A DNA stretch of 64,000 bases from an uncultured Propionibacteriaceae bacterium (GTDB taxonomy: Bacteria; Actinomycetota; Actinomycetes; Propionibacteriales; Propionibacteriaceae), in the NCBI GenBank assembly GCA_938012815.1, contig CALLVV010000090.1, positions 1 to 64,000 on the forward strand. The letters run 5' to 3'. How positions within the stretch are numbered: position 1 is the first letter of the stretch; each line of letters opens with the position of its first letter. Both the position numbers and the translations under genes were made by a program. The notes under the pieces are model-generated. The model searched no databases. It was not told where the DNA came from and saw nothing but the letters and a program-made list of their open reading frames with translations. This document shows positions 27,795 through 35,862 of this stretch, one piece after another.

Positions 27795-29280
27795 TGAAGC
27801 GCCTCGGAAGGTCCTCGTAGCCCCGGTTGATCACGTAGACATCTCGCAGGATGGTTGTACCGCGGGCCGCGAGGGCCGCCAGGAACAGACACACCGAGGG
27901 CCGTAGCGCCGGCGGGCATTCGATGTCACGCCCACGCCACCTCGTCGGGCCGATGACCATCAACTTGTGGGCGTCCATGACGGTCACGTTCGCACCCAGG
28001 TCGCAGAGTTTCTTCAGGTGCACCGCACGGTTGTCGTAGACCCAGTCGTAGATGATCGACTGCCCCTCGGCCGTTGCGCAGATCAGGGCAAAGAACGGAA
28101 GGTTGTCGATGTTCAGCCCCGGGAACGGCATCGGATGGATCTTGTCCAGAGGGGCAATCAGCTCGGACGGTTTCACGGTGACATCCACAAGCCGGGTGTG
28201 GCCGTTGCCCGAGGGGTATTCGCTGCTCAGCACCATTCGCTGTCCCATCTCCTCCAGAACAGCGAACTCCACCTCCAGGAACTCGATGGGGCAACGCTTG
28301 ACCGTCAGTTCGGACTGGGTGACGATGCCGGCGGTGATGAGGCTCATCGCCTCGATCGGGTCCTCCGAGATGTGGTATTCGACGTCCTTGTTGATCTCCT
28401 TCACGCCTTGGATGCGCAGGGTGGTGGTTCCGATGCCCTCCACGCCGACCCCCAGCTCGCGGAGGAAGAAACACAGGTCCTGCACCATGTAGTTGCCGGA
28501 GGCGTTACGAATCACGGTCATTCCCGGGGTGCGGGCGGCAGCCATGATCGCGTTCTCGGTGACTGTGTCCCCACGCTCCACCAGGGTGATGTGGTGTTCA
28601 GGCGCCCCGTCGCGCTGTACGGTTGCGTGGTACTGGCTATCGTGCGCCTCCACGGACAGGCCGAGGCGTTTCAGCGCTGACATGTGTGGATGAACGGTCC
28701 GAGCCCCGAGATCACATCCACCGGCATAGGGAAGCTCGAAGGAATCGAACTCGTGCATCAGGGGCCCGAGAAACATCAGGATGGAGCGCGTGCGGCGGGC
28801 AGCGCGCTGGTCGATGGTCTCGGGGGTGAGCTTCTCCGGACGGGTCAGTTCGAGATCCTGGCCCCCGTTGGTCGGGGTGACGGTGACCCCGATGGACTGG
28901 AGGACGTCACAGATCCGGTCAACCTCCTCGATGCTGGCTATCCCGCGCAGCACCGTTCGACCGCGGTTCAGCATCGAGGCGCAGAGCAGAGCCACGGCCG
29001 CATTCTTGGAGGAACGAACCTCTATCTCGCCCTCGAGTTTCGTCGGCCCGGTGATCTCGAAGTTGACGGTTCCCTCGGTGGCCGCAAGTATCAAGGGCAT
29101 CTCGAGCGCGGATGCCAGTCTCTCGATCATGTTGAGCGAGACGTTCTGCTGGCCCATCTCTATCCGGTGAACGGCAGACTGTGAGGAGTTGATTTCGTCG
29201 GCTAGGCGCTGTTGGGACCATTGGCGGGCCTTGCGCGCCTCTCGGATCATGATTCCCAAAGATTGGCTGGTGGCGGTCAT
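27745..29280 (-). CDS. HTH-MurA fusion: UDP-N-acetylglucosamine 1-carboxyvinyltransferase paralogue
   Basis: The 511-residue protein joins a Cro/C1-type helix-turn-helix (about residues 8-62, WSQQRLADEINSSQSAVHRIE) to a complete enolpyruvyl transferase domain. MurA residues are kept: Lys and Asn in SSKNAAVALL, the catalytic Cys189 in AGGCDLGARTV with the following Arg, and an Asp in FPGLNIDNLPF. MurA catalyses the first committed step of peptidoglycan synthesis and is the fosfomycin target. The NIDNLPF and EDPIEAMS segments mark the actinobacterial second MurA type, of which I recall similar HTH-bearing forms in Streptomyces. Whether it makes cell-wall precursor, another enolpyruvyl product, or acts as a regulator is unknown. 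An AGGA lies 8 nt before the ATG. Confidence 0.9.
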   Translation of the reverse strand: MTATSQSLGIMIREARKARQWSQQRLADEINSSQSAVHRIEMGQQNVSLNMIERLASALEMPLILAATEGTVNFEITGPTKLEGEIEVRSSKNAAVALLCASMLNRGRTVLRGIASIEEVDRICDVLQSIGVTVTPTNGGQDLELTRPEKLTPETIDQRAARRTRSILMFLGPLMHEFDSFELPYAGGCDLGARTVHPHMSALKRLGLSVEAHDSQYHATVQRDGAPEHHITLVERGDTVTENAIMAAARTPGMTVIRNASGNYMVQDLCFFLRELGVGVEGIGTTTLRIQGVKEINKDVEYHISEDPIEAMSLITAGIVTQSELTVKRCPIEFLEVEFAVLEEMGQRMVLSSEYPSGNGHTRLVDVTVKPSELIAPLDKIHPMPFPGLNIDNLPFFALICATAEGQSIIYDWVYDNRAVHLKKLCDLGANVTVMDAHKLMVIGPTRWRGRDIECPPALRPSVCLFLAALAARGTTILRDVYVINRGYEDLPRRFNQLGAQINTFWGDAPS

Positions 29281-29293
29281 GGCGTCATCCTAA

Positions 29294-29305
29294 CTCATAT
29301 TTGAG
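29294..29305. promoter_or_regulatory. AT-rich imperfect palindrome between the HTH-MurA gene and lpdA
   Basis: CTCATATTTGAG has 4-bp inverted arms (CTCA/TGAG) and sits 14 bp upstream of the HTH-MurA start codon, followed by ATAAA. It is a plausible operator for the helix-turn-helix domain encoded next to it, but that is inference only. Confidence 0.3.
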
Positions 29306-29353
29306 ATAAATGCTGTCGCCAAGTGTGAGCTCCACGCGAGGCGGCGGGAGCAC

Positions 29354-29359
29354 TAGAGT
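29354..29359 (+). promoter_or_regulatory. putative -10 element, leaderless lpdA transcript
   Basis: TAGAGT ends 7 nt before the lpdA ATG and no Shine-Dalgarno follows it, so +1 would fall on or beside the start codon. No clear -35 is seen. Confidence 0.4.
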
Positions 29360-29366
29360 GGGCCCC

Positions 29367-30767
29367 ATGACCCACGAATACGACGTCTGCGTGCTCGGCG
29401 CCGGTCCCGGTGGCTACGTTGCCGCCATCCGTGCCGCCCAGCTCGGTTTGAAGACCTGCATCATCGAGAAACGTTACTGGGGGGGCGTATGCCTGAACGT
29501 CGGCTGCATCCCGACCAAGTCATTGCTGCGCAACGCGGAGCTGGCCCACATCGTCACCCACGAGGCCGCCGCCTTCGGCATCCAGGGTGATATCACCGTC
29601 GACTACGGCAAGGCCTTCTCCCGCAGTCGCCAGGTCTCGGAGCGGATGACCAAGGGAATCCACTTCCTGATGAAGAAGAACAAGATCAAAGAGTTCAACG
29701 GCTGGGGCACCTTCATCGACGCCCACACCATCGACGTCGCCGATGACAACGGCGCCACCGCCCGAGTGACCTTCAACAACGTCATCATCGCGGCCGGATC
29801 GACCACGAAGATGCTTCCCGGAACCAAGCTCTCGGCCAACGTGGTCACCTACGAGGAACAGATCTTGGCCGATAGCCTCCCGAACTCAATCATCATCGGC
29901 GGTTCCGGGGCCATCGGAACCGAATTCGCCTACGTCCTGCGCAGCTACGGCGTCGACGTGACCATCGTCGAGTTCTTCGACCGGATGGTTCCCAACGAGG
30001 ACGCGGAGATCTCCGCCGAAATCACCAAGGCGTACAAGAAACTGGGTATCACGGTGCTGACCGCCACCAAGGTGGAGTCAATCGAGGACACGGGCAGCGG
30101 GGTGCGCGTCACCGTCAGTCCCGCCAAGGGAGGCGCCTCCCAGGTCCTGGAGGCGGATCGTTTCCTCTCGGCTGTCGGGTTCGCCCCGCGCACCGAGGGT
30201 TACGGTCTGGAGAACACCGGGGTCGCCCTGACCGAACGCGGCGCCATCGCCGTCGACGACCATCTTCGCACCAACGTCCCCGGGGTCTACGCCATCGGCG
30301 ACTGCACGGCGAAGATGATGCTCGCCCACGTGGCCGAGGCCCAAGGCATGGTGGCCGCCGAGACCATTGCCGGGGTCGAGACCCACCCCGTTGACTACGA
30401 CATGATCCCGCGGGCAACCTACTGCCAGCCACAGATCGCGTCCTTCGGCTACACCGAGCAGCAGGCCAGGGACAAGGGCCACGAAGTCAAGGTCTCGAAG
30501 TTCCCCTTCGCCGCCAACGGCAAGGCCTGGGGCCTGGGGGAGGGGATCGGTTTCGTCAAGCTCGTCGCCGACGCCCGCTACAACGAACTGCTGGGTGCCC
30601 ACATGATCGGCCCCGACGTCACGGAACTGCTTCCGGAGCTCATCCTGGCCCAGAACTACGAACTGACGGCCGATGAGATCGCGCACGCCGTTCACGCCCA
30701 CCCGACGCTGTCCGAGGCCATCAAGGAGGCCGCCCACGGCGTCGGCGGGCACATGATCAACCTCTGA
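29367..30767 (+). CDS. lpdA: dihydrolipoyl dehydrogenase
   Basis: This is the FAD-dependent E3 subunit of 2-oxoacid dehydrogenase complexes; it reoxidises dihydrolipoyl groups with NAD+. The 466-residue protein has the FAD motif GAGPGGYVAA, the redox-active disulfide in CLNVGCIPTK (about residues 41-46), the NAD motif GGSGAIGTEFA, and the catalytic His-Glu pair in HAHPTLSE. ATG at 29367 is chosen from the family's N-terminus (THEYDVCVLGAGPGG). It is divergent from the HTH-MurA gene. No E1 or E2 gene is in the window. Confidence 0.96.
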   Translation: MTHEYDVCVLGAGPGGYVAAIRAAQLGLKTCIIEKRYWGGVCLNVGCIPTKSLLRNAELAHIVTHEAAAFGIQGDITVDYGKAFSRSRQVSERMTKGIHFLMKKNKIKEFNGWGTFIDAHTIDVADDNGATARVTFNNVIIAAGSTTKMLPGTKLSANVVTYEEQILADSLPNSIIIGGSGAIGTEFAYVLRSYGVDVTIVEFFDRMVPNEDAEISAEITKAYKKLGITVLTATKVESIEDTGSGVRVTVSPAKGGASQVLEADRFLSAVGFAPRTEGYGLENTGVALTERGAIAVDDHLRTNVPGVYAIGDCTAKMMLAHVAEAQGMVAAETIAGVETHPVDYDMIPRATYCQPQIASFGYTEQQARDKGHEVKVSKFPFAANGKAWGLGEGIGFVKLVADARYNELLGAHMIGPDVTELLPELILAQNYELTADEIAHAVHAHPTLSEAIKEAAHGVGGHMINL

Positions 30768-30798
30768 GTTCCGCAGCTCGGGGAAAACGGGCGGGACG

Positions 30799-30814
30799 GT
30801 ACCCTAGGGGGTAC
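30799..30814. promoter_or_regulatory. CsoR/CstR-type operator
   Basis: GTACCC-TAGG-GGGTAC has perfect 6-bp inverted arms with a G-tract centre, as in CsoR-family operators (type TACCC-N4-GGGTA, as I recall for the copZA operator of Bacillus subtilis). It lies 36 bp upstream of the small Cys-rich gene and its CsoR-family partner, so autoregulation is likely. Confidence 0.65.
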
Positions 30815-30850
30815 GCAATCGGTTTTGACAACCAGTGATTGGAGCCCCTC

Positions 30851-30982
30851 ATGTGCCGTCCCGTTTCCTGCCCGCGTTGCCACAAGACCACTTGGGCCGG
30901 GTGCGGCCAGCACATAGAGGAGGCGCTGCGGGGTGTGCCTCCGGAGAAACGTTGCACCTGCCCCAGGGAAGCGGACCGGTGA
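30851..30982 (+). CDS. 43-residue Cys-rich small protein
   Basis: The gene starts at an ATG 7 nt after a GGAG (30840-30843) and ends with GTGA overlapping the repressor start. The protein opens MCRPVSCPRCHKTTWAGCGQ and has six cysteines, in CXXC pairs and near the C-terminus (RCTCPR). I recall a widespread actinobacterial family beginning MCRxVxCxxCGKTTWAGCGQH, annotated only as hypothetical. The cysteines suggest zinc or another thiophilic ligand; the coupled CsoR/CstR-type gene suggests a link to metal or sulfur stress. No function is established. Confidence 0.75.
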   Translation: MCRPVSCPRCHKTTWAGCGQHIEEALRGVPPEKRCTCPREADR

Positions 30983-31245
30983 CGCAGCTGGATCCCGATG
31001 CGGTGAGGCCGTCGGTTCTCCGCCTGAAACGCGCCAGCGGACAGCTCAACGCCGTGATTCGCATGCTCGAGGCCGGCCGGGAGTGCGAAGACGTGATAAC
31101 CCAAATCGCTGCGGTCTCCAAGGCCATCGACCGGGCCGGTTATTCGATCATCGCCCACGGCATGCGCACCTGCCTGTTGGACGACCCGACGGGGGAATCC
31201 ATCGACACCCAGAAGCTGGAAAAGCTTTTCCTGAGCCTGTCGTGA
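30979..31245 (+). CDS. CsoR/CstR family (DUF156) transcriptional repressor
   Basis: The 88-residue all-helical protein matches the CsoR/RcnR/FrmR/CstR family. Cys36 (GRECEDVITQIAAV) and Cys65 (MRTCLL) are the two conserved cysteines. The histidine that binds Cu(I) at position 61 in CsoR is replaced (His60 is one residue out of register), so the Cys-only arrangement looks more like the persulfide sensor CstR. GTG at 30979 is preferred; a longer reading from 30835 would overlap the small Cys-rich gene and has no family match. An inverted repeat of CsoR-operator type lies upstream (30799-30814). Confidence 0.87.
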   Translation: MTQLDPDAVRPSVLRLKRASGQLNAVIRMLEAGRECEDVITQIAAVSKAIDRAGYSIIAHGMRTCLLDDPTGESIDTQKLEKLFLSLS

Positions 31246-32523
31246 TCAGAAGTCGTTCAGGTTGACGGGACCAAAAGCGGTCGCGAACAGCCGGGAGAGT
31301 TCCTGGACAGAACCCGGGGAGCCGTGGATGATGCCGGAACGGGCCAGTTGTGCGGCCGTCACGTCGCCGAACCAGAGCCGGGCCAGGCTGTCTACACCGA
31401 GCTCAATGGCGGGGGAGAGGGAGGTTCTCGCAGCCTCCCCCCGGCCTTCTCGCACAGTGATGCACCAGGTTCCCTCGCAGAACCCCATCGGATCCGCGAC
31501 CTTGATGACCACTTGGCCGTCCGAGTCGAAACCGCGATCCGCAACTGCCTTCTCCAGATCCAGGATCCGTAACCAGATGCCGTCGCGGATGACGTTCTGC
31601 TTGATGGCCCAGGGGTCGACGAGTGAGCCGGGCAGGGGATCGTCCGGGACGGCTGATTCGTAGGTGAGTTTCTCGACCAAGTCGAAACTGGCCAGGCCCT
31701 GCCATAGCGCACGGTCGATCTCGGGGCTGGGGGAGCACACCGACAGGATCGCGGTGGGTGCGGGGGATTCGCTTTGCTTGCTCTCGAAACCACCGTGCTT
31801 GAACTCCGCGAAGCCGTCCGGAGAGCCGGAGGCGTCGAAGTGGAGCAGGTACCGCAATTTCCTGGACGGCCCCTGCTCGTCGAAGTCCCAGGTGCCGTCC
31901 GCCTTGGCGAGATGCATGCCCAGGGGACTGAACGCACCGCGATGGGCCAGCTGATGGGCAGCGGACAGGTGTTCGAATATATTCTCGTCGAGTGGGGGAT
32001 TGACGAGCTCCAGTGAGCCCGGGGCAATCGCCACGTCCGGGCGGATGGCGAAACGCCTGGTGTCGATCTCCCAGTCGACGTGCCGAGTGGCGACCCCGAA
32101 GCCGAAGCGGCCGTAGATCGTGGCTTCGCTGGCACTCAACGCGGCCAACGCGAATCCCTCGGCCCTGGCACGCCGGAGGTGGTGGTCCATCATCAGCCGC
32201 ATCAGGCCACGGCGGCGGTGGGTGGGACGGACCGCGACGGTGTTGATGGCCATGACCGGGACGACGTTTCCGCCGGTATTCACCCGGATAGGCGCCCAGG
32301 CCAGCCCGGCGACCACCTGACGCCCCTCGAGCCCGGGCCCTTCCGTGGTGACCATGCCGAGGGTCGCGCCATCGGCGCGCCGGTGCCTGCGGAAAGCGGC
32401 CAGACCGTCATCGGAGGCGTGGCCCTCGAGGAAGACAATCGCGAACAGATCCAGGTAGGCGGCCCAGCGAGGATCATCATCCGGGGTGTCGAGCGGCAGG
32501 AGCTCGAGTTCGTAGGGTTCCAT
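31246..32523 (-). CDS. eis: Eis-type GNAT N-acetyltransferase
   Basis: The 425-residue protein has the three-part Eis architecture: an N-terminal GNAT domain with the acetyl-CoA motif VAVRPTHRRRGLMRLMM at about residues 93-109, a second degenerate GNAT domain, and a sterol-carrier-like C-terminal domain ending at the carboxylate expected for catalysis (PVNLNDF). Mycobacterial Eis acetylates aminoglycosides and proteins; the native substrate here is unknown. ATG at 32523 or GTG at 32526 is likely, because a TAGACT -10 element lies 6-9 nt upstream and there is no ribosome binding site. It ends on TGATCA, shared with the stop of the upstream repressor gene. Confidence 0.88.
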   Translation of the reverse strand: MEPYELELLPLDTPDDDPRWAAYLDLFAIVFLEGHASDDGLAAFRRHRRADGATLGMVTTEGPGLEGRQVVAGLAWAPIRVNTGGNVVPVMAINTVAVRPTHRRRGLMRLMMDHHLRRARAEGFALAALSASEATIYGRFGFGVATRHVDWEIDTRRFAIRPDVAIAPGSLELVNPPLDENIFEHLSAAHQLAHRGAFSPLGMHLAKADGTWDFDEQGPSRKLRYLLHFDASGSPDGFAEFKHGGFESKQSESPAPTAILSVCSPSPEIDRALWQGLASFDLVEKLTYESAVPDDPLPGSLVDPWAIKQNVIRDGIWLRILDLEKAVADRGFDSDGQVVIKVADPMGFCEGTWCITVREGRGEAARTSLSPAIELGVDSLARLWFGDVTAAQLARSGIIHGSPGSVQELSRLFATAFGPVNLNDF

Positions 32524-32751
32524 CACCACGACAGTCTATGAGGCCCGGTCATCGGGGACTGGGGCGCACCGCGGGAAGACCGGTTGGTGTGCACCCGGTT
32601 CACTGTTTCTCTGTCCGATAAGGAACATTATGTAATTATAAGAACCATTCAGGGGCCTCTGAGCTGAACACCGCGAGGCCTCATCCCTTCTCTGCTCGTT
32701 CACCTGCATCATCCCATAGTCTGGGGTGTATCAATCGGGATTGGAGTTGCA
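32524..32751. promoter_or_regulatory. divergent intergenic region between eis and GH3
   Basis: The 228-bp region carries TAGACT (minus, 32533-32538) for eis and TAGTCT (plus, 32717-32722) about 30 bp before the GH3 start as -10 candidates. An AT-rich patch at 32626-32650 includes a perfect TATAAT on the minus strand. No gene or RNA is recognised. Confidence 0.35.
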
Positions 32752-34997
32752 ATGTTCACCGAAGAGCAGATCCCCGAGCTTCTCGAGCAGCTCACCCTCG
32801 AGGAAAAATGTTCACTTTCTGGCACACCCAGCCAATCGAGCGACTCGGGATTCCCGCCCTGATGGTCGCCGACGGTCCTCACGGGCTGCGCAAGCAGGCC
32901 GAGAACGCCGACGCGATGGGCCTGGAGGAATCGGTGCCGGCCACGTGTTTCCCCACGGCCGCGGCACTCGCGTCCACCTGGGACACGGCGCTGCTCACCG
33001 AGATCGGGCAGACGTTGGCCGAGGAGGCGAAGGCGCAGGGCGTCGGCGTGATCCTAGGTCCGGGCGTGAACCTGAAGCGCTCCCCGCTGTGCGGACGGAA
33101 CTTCGAGTACTTCTCGGAAGACCCCTTGCTGGCGGGAGAACTGGCCGCCGCCTTGGTCGCGGGCATCCAGTCCGGAGAGGTCGGGACCTCCGTGAAGCAT
33201 TTCGCCGCCAACAACCAGGAAACCGATCGGATGCGCATAAACGCGCGGATCGACGAGCGCACCCTGAGGGAAATGTACCTCAGTACATTCGAACGTATAA
33301 TCGAACGAGCGCGTCCGGCGACGTTGATGTGCTCGTACAACCGGGTCAACGACGTCTACTCGTCCGAGAACCACTGGCTTCTGACCGAGGTGCCGCGTGA
33401 GGAATGGGGTTTCGACGGGTTGGTGATGACCGACTGGGGAGCGGTTCACGACCGTGTCGCCGGGGTCGCCGCCGGGCTGGACCTGGAAATGCCGTCCTCG
33501 CGCGGCTGGAACGACCGGCTCGTCGCCGAGGCCGTCCGGACAGGCGTCCTGGACGAATCCGACCTGGACCGGGCCGTCGCGCGCGTGCTGCGGCTGGTCT
33601 CCCGGCACCACCGGGAGACACCCGAGGAACACCTCGATACCGGGGCCCACCACGAACTGGCCCGTGAGGCCGCATCGCGAAGCGCCGTGCTGCTGAAGAA
33701 CGAGGGTGCGGCGCTCCCCCTGCCCGGGCTCGGTGACGTCGTGGTCATCGGGGAGATGGCCCGCACCCCCAGATATCAGGGGGCCGGATCGTCACAGGTG
33801 AACCCGACCCGCCTGGACAATGCCCTCGACGCCCTGCGGCACAGGCACCCCGGTTTGCCGTTCGAGCCCGGGTATCCGCTACCCGACTCCCCTGCGGCAG
33901 CCTTCCCCGCCAGGGAACTGCTCAGGCGAGCGCAGGAGGCCGCCGCGGGCCGCACGGTCCTGCTGTTCCTCGGCCTGCCCGCCGCGGACGAGTCGGAGGG
34001 ATACGACCGGCCACACATCTCGCTGCCCGCCGAACACGTGGACCTGCTGCGCGCAGTGCGCCGGGTGGCCGACGGGGTGATCGTCCTGCTCTCGAACGGC
34101 GCGGCCGTCGAGACCGCCTCCTGGCAGGACGACGCGGACGCGATCATGGAGCTGTGGCTGCCAGGCCAGGGCGGGGGTGAGGCCGTGGCGCGGCTGGTCA
34201 CCGGCGAGGACTCCCCCAGCGGCAGACTGGCGGAAACCATCCCCGAGAGGCTGGAGCAGCACCCCGCACAACTCAATTTCCCGGGTGAAGCAGGTGAGGT
34301 GCGCTATGGAGAGGGGATTTTCGTCGGATACCGCGGGCTCCAGAAACTCGGGAACCGACCGAGTTACCCCTTCGGACACGGTCTGACCTACACCACCTTC
34401 GAGTTCAGCGATCTACGGGCGGAGGTGGCCGAGGTCACCCCCGAAACGGCGTTGGGCGAGGTGGTCCTCACCGCTTCGTTCACCGTCACCAACACCGGCG
34501 GCCGAAGCGGTGTCGCAGTCCCCCAGCTCTATGTCGGGTATCCGGCCTCCTCGGTGGACCGCCCTCCCCGGGAACTACGAGGTTTCCGGCACCTGAAACT
34601 GGGGCCGGGGGAAAGCACCCGCATCGAGATCCGGGTGACTCGCCGCGACCTGTCCTTCTGGGACGTGAAAACCCACTCCTGGAGCGTGGAACCGGGAAGA
34701 ATCCGCGTTGAGATCGGGGCATCTGCGGAGGACATCAAACTGAGCCTTGAGGCGGACCTGCCCGCTCCCCCACAGCTCCTGCCGCTGACGGAATGGTCCA
34801 CCGTCACCGAGTGGAGACGGCATCCCGAAGCGTGGGAGAAGCTGGAACCCTTCCTGGCCTCCTTCGGGAAGGAATCGGAGTTCTTCCTGCTGGACCTGCC
34901 GGTGTGCAAGCTCCCGCTGATGTTCGAGGACACCCTGACCTTCGATCAGCTGACAGAACTGCTCGCCGAAATCCGCACAACCTCCTCTGTTCCTTGA
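32752..34997 (+). pseudogene. GH3 family glycosidase (beta-glucosidase type) with an N-terminal frameshift
   Basis: The protein from ATG 32808 (729 residues) is a GH3 glycoside hydrolase: TIM-barrel with the nucleophile Asp209 in MTDW, an alpha/beta sandwich, and a fibronectin-III-like C-terminal domain; KHFAANNQE and SYNRVNDV are family motifs. The true N-terminus starts at ATG 32752 behind a good GGAG site (MFTEEQIPELLEQLTLEEK), but frame is lost at the CSL codons; that frame stops at 32862 after 36 codons. The downstream frame resumes exactly at the family's FWHTQPIERLGIP. A 13-bp deletion between TTCTGG repeats would explain this. Restart at 32808 could still make a protein lacking about 20 residues. 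Confidence 0.85.
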
Positions 34998-35094
34998 GCG
35001 CGCGGGCCGGCGGTACCGCTGATCAAGGACAAGGAATGGTGTCCGGCAGAGAGGATTTCCGCACCGTTTGAAGAGTTTCAAGGGGTGAAAGGAT

Positions 35095-35119
35095 CCGGGA
35101 ATTGTTATTTGATTCCCGG
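35095..35119. terminator. hairpin in the convergent GH3-yggS gap
   Basis: CCGGGAAT and ATTCCCGG form an 8-bp stem with a 9-nt AT-rich loop; the yggS stop codon lies within the loop. It could end transcripts from both sides, though neither side has a long U-tract. Confidence 0.45.
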
Positions 35120-35824
35120 CCAGTAGGCATTGGGGTCCAGACGATTGCCGAAGATGGCCTGGCCGACACGAACGCAGGTGGCCCCGTACTCGATTGCCAG
35201 TTCGAAGTCACCGGACATACCCATCGACAGTTCGTCCCAGCCCCTTCCTGTGGCGTCCCTCAACTCCTGCTGCACCTGGCGCATCACCTTGAAGCACCGC
35301 GCGATGCGCTCGGAGTTGTCGGTGAACAGCGCCAGAGTCATCAGCCCCCGGACATCCAGTGCGTCAAAAGCGTCGAGTTGTTTGGCGAAGGTCACCACCT
35401 CCTGCGGCGGCAGACCGAACTTCTGGTCCTCGTCTGAGCTGTTCACCTGCACCAGGACCTCGAGCCTGTGGCCTTCCTGTTGCAGCCGGCGATCCAGCTC
35501 CGAAGCGACCTTCAGGGAGTCGAGGGCCTGGAACTCCGTCGCGAACCGGGCGACGTACTTGGCCTTGTTGGATTGCAGGTGCCCGATCACGGCCCACTCG
35601 ATGTCGGCCACCTCGCGCAGGGCCTCCCATTTGTTCTGGGCCTCCTGCACCTTGTTCTCCCCGAACCTCCGGTACCCGGCGCCGTGGGCCTCGAGGACGG
35701 CCTCCGGGGGTTTGGTCTTGGAGACGGGGAGCAGCCGGATCTCGCTGCTGTCGCGTCCCGCTCTCGCAGCTGCGGTCGCGATTCGCTGTTCGATCTTCTG
35801 CAGGTTGGCGGCAATGCTGGTCAC
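35105..35824 (-). CDS. YggS/PLPBP family pyridoxal phosphate homeostasis protein
   Basis: The 239-residue protein has the alanine-racemase-like TIM-barrel of PLPBP, with the pyridoxal phosphate lysine Lys36 in VSKTKPPE, RRFGENKVQEAQ, and HLQSNKAKY. The family binds PLP without a known enzymatic reaction and balances free PLP and amino acids. GTG at 35824 is 7 nt after a TAGACT -10-like element and has no ribosome binding site, suggesting a leaderless message. In many bacteria this gene is in the ftsZ cluster; here it stands alone, divergent from an amidohydrolase. Confidence 0.93.
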   Translation of the reverse strand: MTSIAANLQKIEQRIATAAARAGRDSSEIRLLPVSKTKPPEAVLEAHGAGYRRFGENKVQEAQNKWEALREVADIEWAVIGHLQSNKAKYVARFATEFQALDSLKVASELDRRLQQEGHRLEVLVQVNSSDEDQKFGLPPQEVVTFAKQLDAFDALDVRGLMTLALFTDNSERIARCFKVMRQVQQELRDATGRGWDELSMGMSGDFELAIEYGATCVRVGQAIFGNRLDPNAYWPGIK

Positions 35825-35831
35825 CCGCCCA

Positions 35832-35837
35832 AGTCTA
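35832..35837 (-). promoter_or_regulatory. putative -10 element, leaderless yggS transcript
   Basis: TAGACT on the minus strand ends exactly 7 nt before the GTG start at 35824; the spacing is the same as for ldt, lpdA, pgsA and dxs. Confidence 0.4.
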
Positions 35838-35862
35838 GGACCACACCACCCAGGTACCGTCC

